A stretch of DNA of 7,699 bases from Sphingomonadales bacterium (GCA_017302775.1 JAFLDC010000115.1:1-7699), one strand, 5' to 3'. Positions 1-6,547 are shown, counted from the first letter of the stretch. Numbers and translations: made by a program. Notes: a model not told the origin generated them from the letters alone.

Positions 1-390
1 CCAGGCGCCCAGCGTCGGGCTTTCCCAGTCATCCTCGACAAAGCGGATGTCGTGCAGCAGCGGATCGATCCCGATCGCGAACAGGCTGTCCAGATAGAGT
101 TCCTGCAGGTTGGCCGGGTTCGGCTTCAGGATCACCTGGTACTGGTAGTAGTGCTGGAGCCGGTTGGGGTTTTCGCCATAACGGCCGTCGGTGGGGCGAC
201 GGCTGGGCTGGACGAAGGCGGCGTTCCAGCGCTCCGGCCCCAGTGCGCGCAGGGTCGTGGCCGGGTGAAAGGTGCCAGCCCCCATGCGCATGTCGTAGGG
301 TTGCAGAATGACGCACCCCTGCGCGCTCCAGTAAGCGTGCAGTTTAAGGATCATCGCCTGGAACGATAGCGGCTTTGCGGGTTGGCTCAT
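1..390 (-). CDS. glyQ: Glycyl-tRNA synthetase alpha subunit, N-terminal part (runs off the left edge)
   Basis: GlyQ is the catalytic alpha subunit of the bacterial two-subunit (alpha2beta2) class II glycyl-tRNA synthetase, which charges tRNA-Gly in the cytoplasm. The first 130 codons are visible on the minus strand from an ATG at 388-390; the family is about 290-300 residues, so the C-terminal half lies outside. The protein begins [20 protein letters not shown]. It contains the highly conserved core [20 protein letters not shown] around residues 60-79, followed by [16 protein letters not shown] and [18 protein letters not shown], which match the well-known E. coli GlyQ almost position for position. 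The Shine-Dalgarno sequence is weak. A divergent regulatory region with a TTGACA box lies upstream at 437-442. glyS normally follows glyQ, but it would be beyond the window. The identity is very secure. Confidence 0.97.
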   Translation of the reverse strand, partial: MSQPAKPLSFQAMILKLHAYWSAQGCVILQPYDMRMGAGTFHPATTLRALGPERWNAAFVQPSRRPTDGRYGENPNRLQHYYQYQVILKPNPANLQELYLDSLFAIGIDPLLHDIRFVEDDWESPTLGAW

Positions 391-436
391 GGCCCGGCGC
401 TTTGGCGGATGCAGTGCCGCAAATCAACCGTGCGAT

Positions 437-442
437 TGTCAA
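437..442 (-). promoter_or_regulatory. Possible -35 box of the glyQ promoter
   Basis: On the minus strand this reads TTGACA, a perfect sigma-70 -35 hexamer, about 46 bases upstream of the glyQ ATG. No good -10 hexamer is found at the usual 16-18 base spacing, so this is only a candidate. It shares three bases with the adjacent perfect inverted repeat. Confidence 0.35.
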
Positions 443-454
443 CAACGCTTGTTG
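440..454. repeat. Perfect short inverted repeat, possible operator
   Basis: The arms CAACAA and TTGTTG flank a CGC centre: two perfect 6-base arms with a 3-base spacer. Read on the minus strand, the right arm runs directly into the TTGACA box of the putative glyQ promoter. A dimeric regulator bound here could occlude RNA polymerase. With arms this short the repeat could also be chance. Confidence 0.3.
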
Positions 455-608
455 CCGATGTTGGGTAAACCGGCGCAATTCCACCTTGCTTAGCCAGGGG
501 GATCGCGCCAGGCAGTCAATGCGATTGAAACCGGCAGGCATGACCCGCTGCTGCCGCGGGCCTTTCGCATCGTACGGCTACGTGCCGCAGCGATTGAGAG
601 CATTTTCA

Positions 609-636
609 TTGACGACAGCCACGCTTAGCCGATGAT
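609..636 (+). promoter_or_regulatory. Possible promoter of the TraB/GumN pair
   Basis: TTGACG at 609-614 (5 of 6 matches to the -35 consensus) is followed after 16 bases by GATGAT at 631-636 (4 of 6 matches to TATAAT). Transcription would start a few bases further on, leaving a leader of about 25-30 bases before the ATG at 670. The placement is sensible, but the -10 match is weak. Confidence 0.35.
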
Positions 637-669
637 AGCCACCACGTTCGCCAATTTGGGATTGAATTC

Positions 670-1593
670 ATGAACCTGCGCAAGTCCGTCTTCGTTACCT
701 TCGCCGCCACCTGCGCACTGCTGGCCCCGGCGAGCGCCAAGCGCCCCGCCCCCGCCGCAACACCAGCGGTACAGCCCGCGGCAGCGCCAACCCAGGCCCG
801 CCCCGCCTTGTGGAAAATTGCCGATGCCGACACCACGATCTATCTGTTCGGTACGATCCACCTGCTGCCGCCGGGGATCGAATGGTATGAAGGCAAGCTG
901 GCCACGGCATTCGAATCATCCAAGGAACTGGTAACGGAAATCCCCGATGTGCCTGAGGGCGAAGCGCTGGCCGTGATGCTCAAGCACGGTACGCTTCCCG
1001 CCGGGCAGAGCCTGCGCGACGGGATGACCGCGGAAGAGCGGCTCAAGTATGAGGCGGCGATGAACGGTATCGGCCTGCCCCCCGCCGCGTTTGACCGCCA
1101 TCAGCCGTGGTTCGCTGCGGTCGTTCTCGCCACCATGCCGCTGCAAAAGGCTGGCTATTCGATGGACAACGGGATCGAAGCCCAGCTCGACAAGCGCAAC
1201 AAGGCCCTGGGCCGTCCGCGCATCGGGTTGGAAACGCTGGACTTTCAGCTCGGCATTTTTGCCGGGTTCTCCCCACAGGTGCAGAAGACCTACCTGTTCT
1301 CGGTAATCGACGCCATGCCCACGCTGCCCCAGGAAATCGGCAAAATGGTCACCGCCTGGAGCAAGGGCGATGTCGATGCGCTGGCGGCGATGCTGAATGC
1401 CGAAACCGATGATCCGGCACTGTACGATGCACTGTTGACCAAGCGTAATGCCAATTGGGCAGGCTGGATCGATGATCGCCTGGATCAGCCGGGGATTGTC
1501 TTTATGGCGGTCGGCGCGGGGCATCTGGGCGGAAAGGACAGTGTCCAGACGATGTTGCACAAGAAGGGGATCAAGGCGGTTCGTGTTCAATAG
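670..1593 (+). CDS. Exported TraB/GumN family protein (first of a tandem pair)
   Basis: This 307-residue protein belongs to the TraB/GumN family, related to the animal Tiki proteases. In Tiki, two GxxH motifs with conserved Glu, Arg and Asn residues form a metal-dependent peptidase-like site; the bacterial role is not established. The visible residues are a Sec signal peptide (about 1-23, ending PASA), an Ala/Pro-rich linker to about residue 45, and then ALWKI. The first motif is G61-T-I-H64, with E90 in VTEI, R259-N260 in KRNANW, and the second motif G282-A-G-H285 near the C terminus. All the family signature residues are present, so the protein looks intact. It should act in the periplasm. 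The start ATG lacks a clear Shine-Dalgarno sequence, but it places the signal peptide correctly. It overlaps the next gene, a paralogue. Confidence 0.9.
   Translation: MNLRKSVFVTFAATCALLAPASAKRPAPAATPAVQPAAAPTQARPALWKIADADTTIYLFGTIHLLPPGIEWYEGKLATAFESSKELVTEIPDVPEGEALAVMLKHGTLPAGQSLRDGMTAEERLKYEAAMNGIGLPPAAFDRHQPWFAAVVLATMPLQKAGYSMDNGIEAQLDKRNKALGRPRIGLETLDFQLGIFAGFSPQVQKTYLFSVIDAMPTLPQEIGKMVTAWSKGDVDALAAMLNAETDDPALYDALLTKRNANWAGWIDDRLDQPGIVFMAVGAGHLGGKDSVQTMLHKKGIKAVRVQ
1573..1585 (+). promoter_or_regulatory. Ribosome binding site and GTG start deciding the second TraB/GumN gene
   Basis: AAGG at 1573-1576 lies six bases before a GTG at 1583-1585, inside the last codons of the upstream gene. 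Starting here yields a textbook lipoprotein signal. A more upstream ATG at 1448 in the same frame would add 45 basic residues encoded within the first gene's coding sequence. Confidence 0.65.
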
Positions 1594-2449
1594 GCTGCTG
1601 CTGATCCTTGGCGCGCTGCTGGCGCTGGCCGGGTGTGCCCGTCCGGTCGAGGTGCGCCCGGCGCTCTGGCTGGTCGAGGGTGCGGGCGGCCAGCGGGCAT
1701 GGTTATTTGGCACCATCCATGCTCTGCCCGCACCGGTCGCCTGGCGCTCGGCCAAGGTCGATGCAGCGCTGCAACAGGCAGACCGGCTGGTGCTGGAAGT
1801 GGCCGATATCGCCAATGACGCCGCGACCGCAAAGGCCTTTGCCGCATTGGCCCGATCCCCGGGGTTGCCCCCGCTGGATCAACGGGTGGCGGCCGACCTG
1901 CGTGACGATCTGGCGGCGGACCTGAAGGCGGGCGGTGTATCGCCGGGTGAACTGGACGGCTATGAAACCTGGGCTGCCGCACTGATGCTCCAGCAAGCCC
2001 TGTCCGGCAGCGATCCCAGTGATGCGGCTAATGGGATCGACCGGGCGCTATCGCGGGAGTGGTCGGGCCCGGTGCAGGAATTCGAAGGGGCCAGCGCGCA
2101 ATTGGCGATCTTTGACCGGCTGCCGGAGGCCCAGCAACGGGCGTTGTTGATTGCCGTGGTACGCGATGGCGATGATCACGGGCAGCGCTTGCGCGAACTG
2201 GAAAAGGCCTGGGCACGCGGCGATCTTGATCTGATCGCCCGGGTGACCGATCAGGACCTTGGTTCGGAACCGGCGCTGCGCGATGCGTTGCTGGTCCGGC
2301 GCAATCACGATTGGCTTCGGCAGCTCGAAGCGTTGCTGCGCAGCGGTGCCCGGCCGTTTGTGGCAGTGGGGACGGCCCATCTTGCCGGGACAGATGGGCT
2401 GCCGGCCCTGCTTGCCCAGCGTGGTTGGAAGATCACGCGCCTGCAATAG
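1583..2449 (+). CDS. TraB/GumN family lipoprotein (second of a tandem pair)
   Basis: This is a 288-residue TraB/GumN-family protein, paralogous to its upstream neighbour. The proposed GTG start gives a short hydrophobic signal, LLLILGALLALAGC, with a lipobox (Leu-Ala-Gly-Cys) and lipidation at C18, so the mature protein should be membrane-anchored on the periplasmic side. Family residues are G43-T-I-H46, E72 in VLEV, R240-N241 in RRNHDW, and G263-T-A-H266 near the C terminus. The distance from the first His to Glu is 26 residues in both paralogues, and the His-to-His distance is 220 here against 221 there. The reading frame overlaps the previous gene by 11 bases, which suggests translational coupling. 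Function is inferred only from the family: possibly a metal-dependent hydrolase of peptides or proteins. The family call is firm; the start is likely but not certain. Confidence 0.86.
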   Translation: MFNRLLLILGALLALAGCARPVEVRPALWLVEGAGGQRAWLFGTIHALPAPVAWRSAKVDAALQQADRLVLEVADIANDAATAKAFAALARSPGLPPLDQRVAADLRDDLAADLKAGGVSPGELDGYETWAAALMLQQALSGSDPSDAANGIDRALSREWSGPVQEFEGASAQLAIFDRLPEAQQRALLIAVVRDGDDHGQRLRELEKAWARGDLDLIARVTDQDLGSEPALRDALLVRRNHDWLRQLEALLRSGARPFVAVGTAHLAGTDGLPALLAQRGWKITRLQ

Positions 2450-2462
2450 GCGCCCTGCGCTT

Positions 2463-2490
2463 CCCCGCCACGATTGCCCCGCCACGATTG
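2463..2490. repeat. Two perfect tandem copies of a 14-base unit
   Basis: CCCCGCCACGATTG occurs twice head to tail with no mismatch, at 2463-2476 and 2477-2490, followed by CC. It sits in the gap between the second TraB/GumN gene and rplY. It may be a slippage duplication or a paired protein-binding site; nothing else in the sequence decides. Confidence 0.8.
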
Positions 2491-2598
2491 CCTTGCATTT
2501 GCGACGACAAGCCGCTAACCGCGCCCGCTTCCCGTCATGGTCATCCCTGGAGGCGTGGCGGAGAAGTGTGCAAACAAGTTTTTCGAAAGGCTTGAGTT

Positions 2599-3213
2599 AT
2601 GAGCGATACGCTGACCCTGCCGGCCGAGACGCGCGAACGGGCAGGCAAGGGAGCCTCCCGTGCCCTGCGTCGTGAAGGCCGCGTCCCTGCCGTTGTTTAT
2701 GGCGGTAATGAAGATCCCGTCGCGATCCACATTGAAGAAAAGCTGCTGATCAAGCAGCTGGGCACTGGCCACTTCTTCAATTCGATCGTCGAAGTCGAAG
2801 TCGGCGGCAAGAAGGTTCGCACCCTGCCCAAGGACGTTGCGTTCCACCCGGTTACTGACCGTCCGCTCCACGCCGATTTCCTGCGCCTGTCCAAGGACTC
2901 CACCGTCCACGTCGAAGTGCCGGTCGTGTTCGCCAACGAAGAAGCATCGCCGGGCCTGAAGCGCGGCGGCGTGCTGAACATCGTTCGTCACGAGCTGGAA
3001 CTGGTCTGCCCGTCGGACAAGATCCCTGACGAGATCGCGATCGACGTTACCGGTTTCGATGTTGGCGATTCAATCCACATCAGCCACGTCAAGCTGCCGC
3101 AGGGCGTCAGCAGCGCAATTACCGATCGTGACTTCACCATCGCTACCATCGTCGCGCCTTCGGGCCTGCGCAGCGAAGAAGGTGACAACAGCAAGACCGA
3201 CGCTTCCGCATAA
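2599..3213 (+). CDS. rplY: Large-subunit ribosomal protein L25, long Ctc/TL5 form
   Basis: L25 binds 5S rRNA in the central protuberance of the 50S ribosomal subunit. At 204 residues this is the long form (also called Ctc or TL5), common in alphaproteobacteria, rather than the short form of about 94 residues in E. coli. The N-terminal 5S-binding domain (about 1-95) includes [25 protein letters not shown] and HADFLRL. The C-terminal beta domain (about 100-190) includes [20 protein letters not shown] and [17 protein letters not shown]. The tail is short, acidic and polar. A GAAAGG Shine-Dalgarno lies at 2585-2590, eight bases before the ATG. A strong terminator follows. In related bacteria rplY is commonly next to pth and ychF; here two extra genes lie between rplY and pth. 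Confidence 0.96.
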   Translation: MSDTLTLPAETRERAGKGASRALRREGRVPAVVYGGNEDPVAIHIEEKLLIKQLGTGHFFNSIVEVEVGGKKVRTLPKDVAFHPVTDRPLHADFLRLSKDSTVHVEVPVVFANEEASPGLKRGGVLNIVRHELELVCPSDKIPDEIAIDVTGFDVGDSIHISHVKLPQGVSSAITDRDFTIATIVAPSGLRSEEGDNSKTDASA

Positions 3214-3253
3214 GCTTCGGCCATTTGCCGTTCGGCTTTGTCAGCCGCCATTC

Positions 3254-3285
3254 AGCCGGGCCGTGGCAACACGGTCCGGCTTTTT
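3254..3285 (+). terminator. Intrinsic terminator after rplY
   Basis: Two 12-base arms, AGCCGGGCCGTG and CACGGTCCGGCT, pair fully with one G-U wobble around a GCAA (GNRA) tetraloop. The last paired T begins a run of five T residues. This is a classic rho-independent terminator, 40 bases after the rplY stop codon. It should separate rplY from the genes downstream. Confidence 0.9.
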
Positions 3286-3333
3286 GCCGGGCAGGTCTGT
3301 GCTGGACCCGCTCAGGAACCTTGAGGAACCGCT

Positions 3334-3777
3334 ATGTCTCGTTTTGCCGCGTTTTTCTTCCCGCTGGCCGTGCTGGCCGCACCAGTGGTCGCGCAGACCC
3401 CTGCACCGAAGACTGCTCCTGCGCCCATGCCAAAGGTTGACCGGCCCAGCGATATGGGCTGCTTTATGCGGATGTTAGATTTACGCCTGATGGCCAGCAA
3501 GGGGGCAGAAGACAAAGCGCGCACCGAAGAACAGCGGACGCGATCAGCGGCGCTGGTCGTGCTGGCGAACAATTCAGCGGCGTACTATGCGGGGCGGCTT
3601 GGTCCGGCCTTTGCCAAAACAAACCACTTTGCTGCCGGTGATGCCGAATATAAAAAGATGCGCGCGAATTCCAGCGATGTCAGCGCCGCAGAAATGGCGG
3701 TGTGCATGCGCGATTCCGAAGTTGGACAACAGGCCGTGTTGCAGTCCATGGCTCCGCCCAAGCCTGCAACCAAGTAA
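3334..3777 (+). CDS. Small exported two-cysteine protein of unknown function (first of a pair)
   Basis: I do not recognise this 147-residue protein. It begins with a Sec signal peptide (MSRFAAFFFPLAVLAAPVVA, cleavage likely after residue 20), then an Ala/Pro-rich stretch to about residue 38. The folded part carries C43 in DMGCFMRM, a charged predicted helical stretch, the motif Y84-Y85-A-G-R88-L89, and C124 in AVCMRD. Two cysteines in an exported protein suggest a disulfide. A clear GAGGA Shine-Dalgarno lies at 3323-3327. The next gene, 19 bases downstream, is a diverged paralogue with identical cysteine spacing, so the two likely form an operon. Because a strong terminator precedes it, it should have its own promoter within the preceding 48 bases or depend on readthrough; I could not identify one. 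Confidence 0.85.
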   Translation: MSRFAAFFFPLAVLAAPVVAQTPAPKTAPAPMPKVDRPSDMGCFMRMLDLRLMASKGAEDKARTEEQRTRSAALVVLANNSAAYYAGRLGPAFAKTNHFAAGDAEYKKMRANSSDVSAAEMAVCMRDSEVGQQAVLQSMAPPKPATK

Positions 3778-3796
3778 TCAACAAGGGGACATGACG

Positions 3797-4198
3797 ATGA
3801 AGAAAGTGTTGTTTGCCGCTGCTGTGCCACTTGCGCTGCTGGGCGCAGCCACTGCCCAGGCGCAGAGCCAGCCTGCCCAACTGAGTGATCTTGAATGCAC
3901 GGTGCGGGTGATGAAGGTTCTGTCCGGAACTTTGACTGAGTTGAAAAAGCCCGATCTGACCGCTGAAAATCGTGATCAGTCGATGAAACTGCGCAGCCGT
4001 TCCGAACGTTCGTTGGCCTACTTTATCGGGCGGCTCGATATGGGCCCCGCGAACCCCAAGCTGAACGAAGAAATCGTTGCGAAATGGACTGCCGCCGGAA
4101 AACTCAGCATCGATGATCAGACCGTGCAGACCATGGAATGCCTCAAGCGTTCTGACGATGCTCAGATGGCGTTCCTCCGGTCGGCGGGCGGCAGCTGA
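3797..4198 (+). CDS. Small exported two-cysteine protein of unknown function (second of a pair)
   Basis: This 133-residue protein has a Sec signal peptide (MKKVLFAAAVPLALLGAATA, likely cleaved near residues 20-22). C34 in DLECTVRV and C115 in MECLKR are 81 residues apart, exactly as in the preceding gene, and Y75-F76-I-G-R79-L80 matches that gene's YYAGRL at the same offset. Aligned without gaps from the Asp before the first Cys, about 20 positions over roughly 100 residues are identical, so the two are old paralogues. I chose the ATG at 3797 because AAGGGG at 3783-3788 lies eight bases before it; an ATG at 3791 in the same frame is too close to that site and adds only two residues. Function is unknown; a periplasmic protein with a disulfide is an inference. 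pth begins 11 bases after its stop. Confidence 0.85.
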   Translation: MKKVLFAAAVPLALLGAATAQAQSQPAQLSDLECTVRVMKVLSGTLTELKKPDLTAENRDQSMKLRSRSERSLAYFIGRLDMGPANPKLNEEIVAKWTAAGKLSIDDQTVQTMECLKRSDDAQMAFLRSAGGS

Positions 4199-4209
4199 CG
4201 GCTGTTACG

Positions 4210-4779
4210 GTGCAAATCTGGGTCGGTCTCGGCAACCCGGGACCGCAATATACCTTTCACCGGCACAACGTCGGTTTCATGGCGGTTGACGCGATGGCCG
4301 AGGTGCATGGCTTTGGCCCGGTCCAGAAGAAATTTCTGGGCTGGGTCCAGGAAGGCCGGATCGGCGGCGAGAAGGTCCTTCTGCTGAAACCCGCCACTTT
4401 CATGAACGAAAGTGGACGTTCGGTGGGAGAAGCGCTGCGCTTTTACAAGCTTGGCGTCGATGCCTTGACGGTGTTTCATGATGAGCTGGACCTGGCCCCG
4501 TTCCAGGTCAAGGTAAAGCGCGGCGGCGGAACCGCCGGACACAACGGACTGCGCTCGATCGATCAGCATCTCGGCCCCGATTTCAGACGGGTGCGGATCG
4601 GGATCGGCCACCCCGGACACAAGGACCGCGTAACGGGCTATGTCCTGGGCAATTATAGCAAAACCGAAATGGACCCGCTTGCCGACATGCTGGGCGCCGT
4701 TTCGGCGGAAGCGGACTGGCTGGCCAAGGGCGATGATGCCCGGTTCATGAGCGATCTTGCCCTGCGCCTGGCGGCATAG
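4210..4779 (+). CDS. pth: Peptidyl-tRNA hydrolase
   Basis: Pth cleaves peptidyl-tRNA released prematurely from ribosomes, recycling tRNA in the cytoplasm; it is essential in many bacteria. The 189-residue protein has the usual family length. The visible sequence starts MQIWVGLGNPGPQY. Conserved residues equivalent to the E. coli active site are N9, the catalytic H19 in HRHNVGF, N66 in FMNESG, D91 in HDELDL, and N112 in GGGTAGHNGLRS. The start is GTG at 4210, right for the family N terminus, but without a good Shine-Dalgarno sequence. It lies only 11 bases after the stop of the secreted-protein gene, so translation may be coupled. A G+C-rich hairpin spans its stop codon. Confidence 0.96.
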   Translation: MQIWVGLGNPGPQYTFHRHNVGFMAVDAMAEVHGFGPVQKKFLGWVQEGRIGGEKVLLLKPATFMNESGRSVGEALRFYKLGVDALTVFHDELDLAPFQVKVKRGGGTAGHNGLRSIDQHLGPDFRRVRIGIGHPGHKDRVTGYVLGNYSKTEMDPLADMLGAVSAEADWLAKGDDARFMSDLALRLAA

Positions 4780-4787
4780 GCCGCCGG
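4768..4787 (+). other. GC-rich hairpin spanning the pth stop codon
   Basis: CTGGCGGC and GCCGCCGG form an 8-base stem (one T-G wobble) around a four-base ATAG loop that holds most of the stop codon. It is followed by TTCTGC, not a T-run, so I do not call it an intrinsic terminator. It could attenuate transcription or protect the 3' end of the message. Confidence 0.4.
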
Positions 4788-4870
4788 TTCTGCGCCTGTG
4801 GTGGCGCGCCTGGCAATCACATGGAAGCCCGGGGTAGTCTCTCGCTGCCGATCGGGGTAAGGCGCCGTCA

Positions 4871-5371
4871 ATGCAGCGCGTCCTTGTCATTGGCTCACCC
4901 GGGGCGGGGAAATCTACGCTCTCGCATGAATTGGCAGCCCGCACGGGCCTGCCCCTGTTCCACCTCGACAGGATACATTGGCTGCCCGGTTGGCAGGAGC
5001 GGGACCGGGACGAAGCATTGGGGATGGTAAAACAGGTTCTGGCTCAGGCCCGATGGATTATCGACGGCAACTACGGGTCCACCTTGCCCGTCCGGATCAA
5101 GCGCGCCGATACCGTGATCTGGCTGGACTATCCGACCTGGCTCTGCCTCGGCCGGGTTTTCAAACGGTGGTGGCAATATCGCGGCGCGGCCAGGCCGGAT
5201 ATGACCGATGGTTGCCCGGAAAACCTCAATCTCGAATTTCTGTTCTACGTCCTTCGGTTTCGCAGCGCCTGGCGCAAACGGAACCGGCGGGCGCTGGATG
5301 GGTTCGGCGGAGAAATCATCCGGTTTTCCGACCCCGACGAAACGAGCCGCTGGTTGGCGGCGCAGGACTGA
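4871..5371 (+). CDS. Adenylate-kinase-like P-loop protein, FlaR-related
   Basis: This 166-residue cytoplasmic nucleotide-binding protein resembles the group often labelled topology modulation protein FlaR, a branch of adenylate-kinase-like P-loop enzymes. The Walker A motif is G8-S-P-G-A-G-K14-S-T16. It is followed by the typical FHLDRIHWLPGW block (residues 30-41), WIIDGNY (62-68), and an IWLDYP-type strand near residue 83. The ARPDMTDGCPENLN segment and a basic C-terminal region (RSAWRKRNRR) come next. These features fit small-molecule or nucleotide kinases, but the substrate is unknown and the FlaR name should not be taken as function. The ATG is supported by GGTAAGG at 4856-4862. It lies 91 bases after pth and 59 bases before ychF. 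Confidence 0.82.
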   Translation: MQRVLVIGSPGAGKSTLSHELAARTGLPLFHLDRIHWLPGWQERDRDEALGMVKQVLAQARWIIDGNYGSTLPVRIKRADTVIWLDYPTWLCLGRVFKRWWQYRGAARPDMTDGCPENLNLEFLFYVLRFRSAWRKRNRRALDGFGGEIIRFSDPDETSRWLAAQD

Positions 5372-5430
5372 CTGGCCAAAGCTCCCTGCCCTCGCTATTG
5401 GCGCGCGCTTACGCACAAGCGGAGTAAGTG

Positions 5431-6531
5431 ATGGGTTTTCGTTGCGGTATCGTTGGCCTTCCGAATGTCGGCAAGTCCACCCTGTTCAATGCGCTGACCG
5501 AGACGCAGGCGGCGCAGGCGGCGAACTATCCGTTTTGCACGATCGAGCCGAACGTCGGCAACGTTGGCGTGCCCGACCCCCGGCTTGACAAGCTGGCCGA
5601 AATTGCCGGCAGCCAGAAGATCATCCCGACCCAGCTTGGCTTCGTTGACATCGCCGGATTGGTTCGCGGGGCCAGCAAGGGCGAAGGTCTGGGCAACCAG
5701 TTCCTCGGCAACATCCGCGAGGTTGATGCGATTGTCCACGTGCTGCGCTGCTTCGAGAATGATGACATTCAGCATGTCGACAACAAGATCGATCCGGTGT
5801 CGGACGCGGAAACGGTTGAGACCGAACTGATGCTGTCCGATCTGGAAAGCTTGGAAAAGCGCGTTCCTGCCGCGCAGAAGAAGGCCGCTCAGGGCGATAA
5901 GGAGGCCAAGCTGCTCGCTGCGGTTCTGCAACCCGCGCTTGATTTGCTGCGCGATGGCAAGCCGGCCCGCCTCGCCCGGCCAGAGGGCGAAGACGAATTG
6001 CGGGTGTTCAACCAGGCCCAGCTCCTTACCGCCAAACCGGTGCTTTACGTTTGCAATGTCGAGGAAGAGAGCGCGGCCGAGGGCAACGCGTTTTCGGCCA
6101 AGGTGTTTGAAAAGGCTCAGGCCGAAGGTGCCAACGCGGTGATTGTTTCCGCCGCGATCGAGAGCGAGCTGACCGGCATGGATGCCGAAGAGCGGATGGT
6201 GTTTCTGGAGGAGATGGGCCTGCACGAAACCGGCCTCGCCCGCGTAATCCGTGCCGGCTACGATCTGCTGCACCTGATCACTTTCTTCACCGTCGGCCCC
6301 AAGGAAGCCCGCGCCTGGACCGTGCACAAGGGCGCCAAGGCCCCCGATGCCGCCGGCGAGATTCATTCCGACATGCAGCGCGGCTTTATCCGCGCTGAAA
6401 CAATCGCCTTTGATGATTTCGTGTCGCTGGGCGGAGAGCACGGCGCCAAGGAAGCCGGAAAACTACGCCAGGAAGGCAAGGAGTACGTCGTACAGGACGG
6501 TGATGTGATGCACTTCAAGTTCAATGTCTGA
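5431..6531 (+). CDS. ychF: Redox-regulated ribosome-associated P-loop ATPase YchF (OLA1 family)
   Basis: YchF is a universally conserved TRAFAC-class P-loop protein of the Obg group that associates with ribosomes and hydrolyses ATP rather than GTP. The 366-residue length fits the family (about 363). The G1 motif is G9-L-P-N-V-G-K15-S-T17, G3 is D73-I-A-G-L, and in place of the GTPase NKxD motif it has N209-V-E-E212, the feature linked to ATP use. A TGS-type C-terminal domain contains [13 protein letters not shown] and ends [15 protein letters not shown], as is standard. I chose the ATG at 5431 because GGAG at 5421-5424 lies six bases upstream; a GTG at 5428 would be too close. No catalytic Gln follows DIAG, as expected for hydrophobic-substituted members. 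Confidence 0.97.
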   Translation: MGFRCGIVGLPNVGKSTLFNALTETQAAQAANYPFCTIEPNVGNVGVPDPRLDKLAEIAGSQKIIPTQLGFVDIAGLVRGASKGEGLGNQFLGNIREVDAIVHVLRCFENDDIQHVDNKIDPVSDAETVETELMLSDLESLEKRVPAAQKKAAQGDKEAKLLAAVLQPALDLLRDGKPARLARPEGEDELRVFNQAQLLTAKPVLYVCNVEEESAAEGNAFSAKVFEKAQAEGANAVIVSAAIESELTGMDAEERMVFLEEMGLHETGLARVIRAGYDLLHLITFFTVGPKEARAWTVHKGAKAPDAAGEIHSDMQRGFIRAETIAFDDFVSLGGEHGAKEAGKLRQEGKEYVVQDGDVMHFKFNV

Positions 6532-6547
6532 TCGGCTATAGGCCGGG

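Larger units (their letters stand above)
391..669. other. Divergent intergenic region between glyQ and the first TraB/GumN gene
   Basis: These 279 bases separate two divergently transcribed genes and should hold both promoters. I see no convincing gene: the only open frame of any length on the plus strand overlaps the glyQ start antisense and has unremarkable composition. The region contains a TTGACA -35 candidate for glyQ with an overlapping inverted repeat, a promoter candidate for the rightward gene near 609-636, and a GC-rich hairpin at 544-560 (CCCGC, 7-base loop, GCGGG) without a T-tract. No tRNA or other structured RNA was recognised. Confidence 0.6.

Noticed and set aside
544..560. 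Hairpin CCCGC/GCGGG as a possible terminator.
   Set aside because: The stem is only five base pairs with a 7-base loop and no T-run follows; no gene ends just upstream on either strand.
375..635. An 86-codon plus-strand frame in the divergent intergenic region.
   Set aside because: It begins inside glyQ antisense, has no ribosome binding site or signal, and its protein shows only Arg/Cys-rich noise.
1448..1582. An N-terminal extension of the second TraB/GumN protein from the ATG at 1448.
   Set aside because: It lies inside the preceding coding sequence, adds basic residues that hide a good lipoprotein signal, and the GTG at 1583 has a better ribosome binding site.
916..1815. A 299-codon minus-strand open frame across the TraB/GumN pair.
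   Set aside because: It is antisense to two genes with clear motifs, has no recognisable domain, and looks like a codon-bias shadow.
2549..2598. A GGAGGCGTGGCGGAG stretch resembling the 5' end of a serine tRNA.
   Set aside because: There is no matching acceptor 3' strand, anticodon arm or T arm before the rplY start, so it is chance similarity.
4780..4870. A possible riboswitch or promoter before the P-loop protein.
   Set aside because: No recognisable aptamer core or -35/-10 pair was found in these 91 bases; only the ribosome binding site is clear.
5395..6441. A 348-codon open frame on the minus strand antisense to ychF.
   Set aside because: It lies almost wholly within the well-supported ychF gene, shows no family motifs, and long antisense frames are common in GC-rich DNA.
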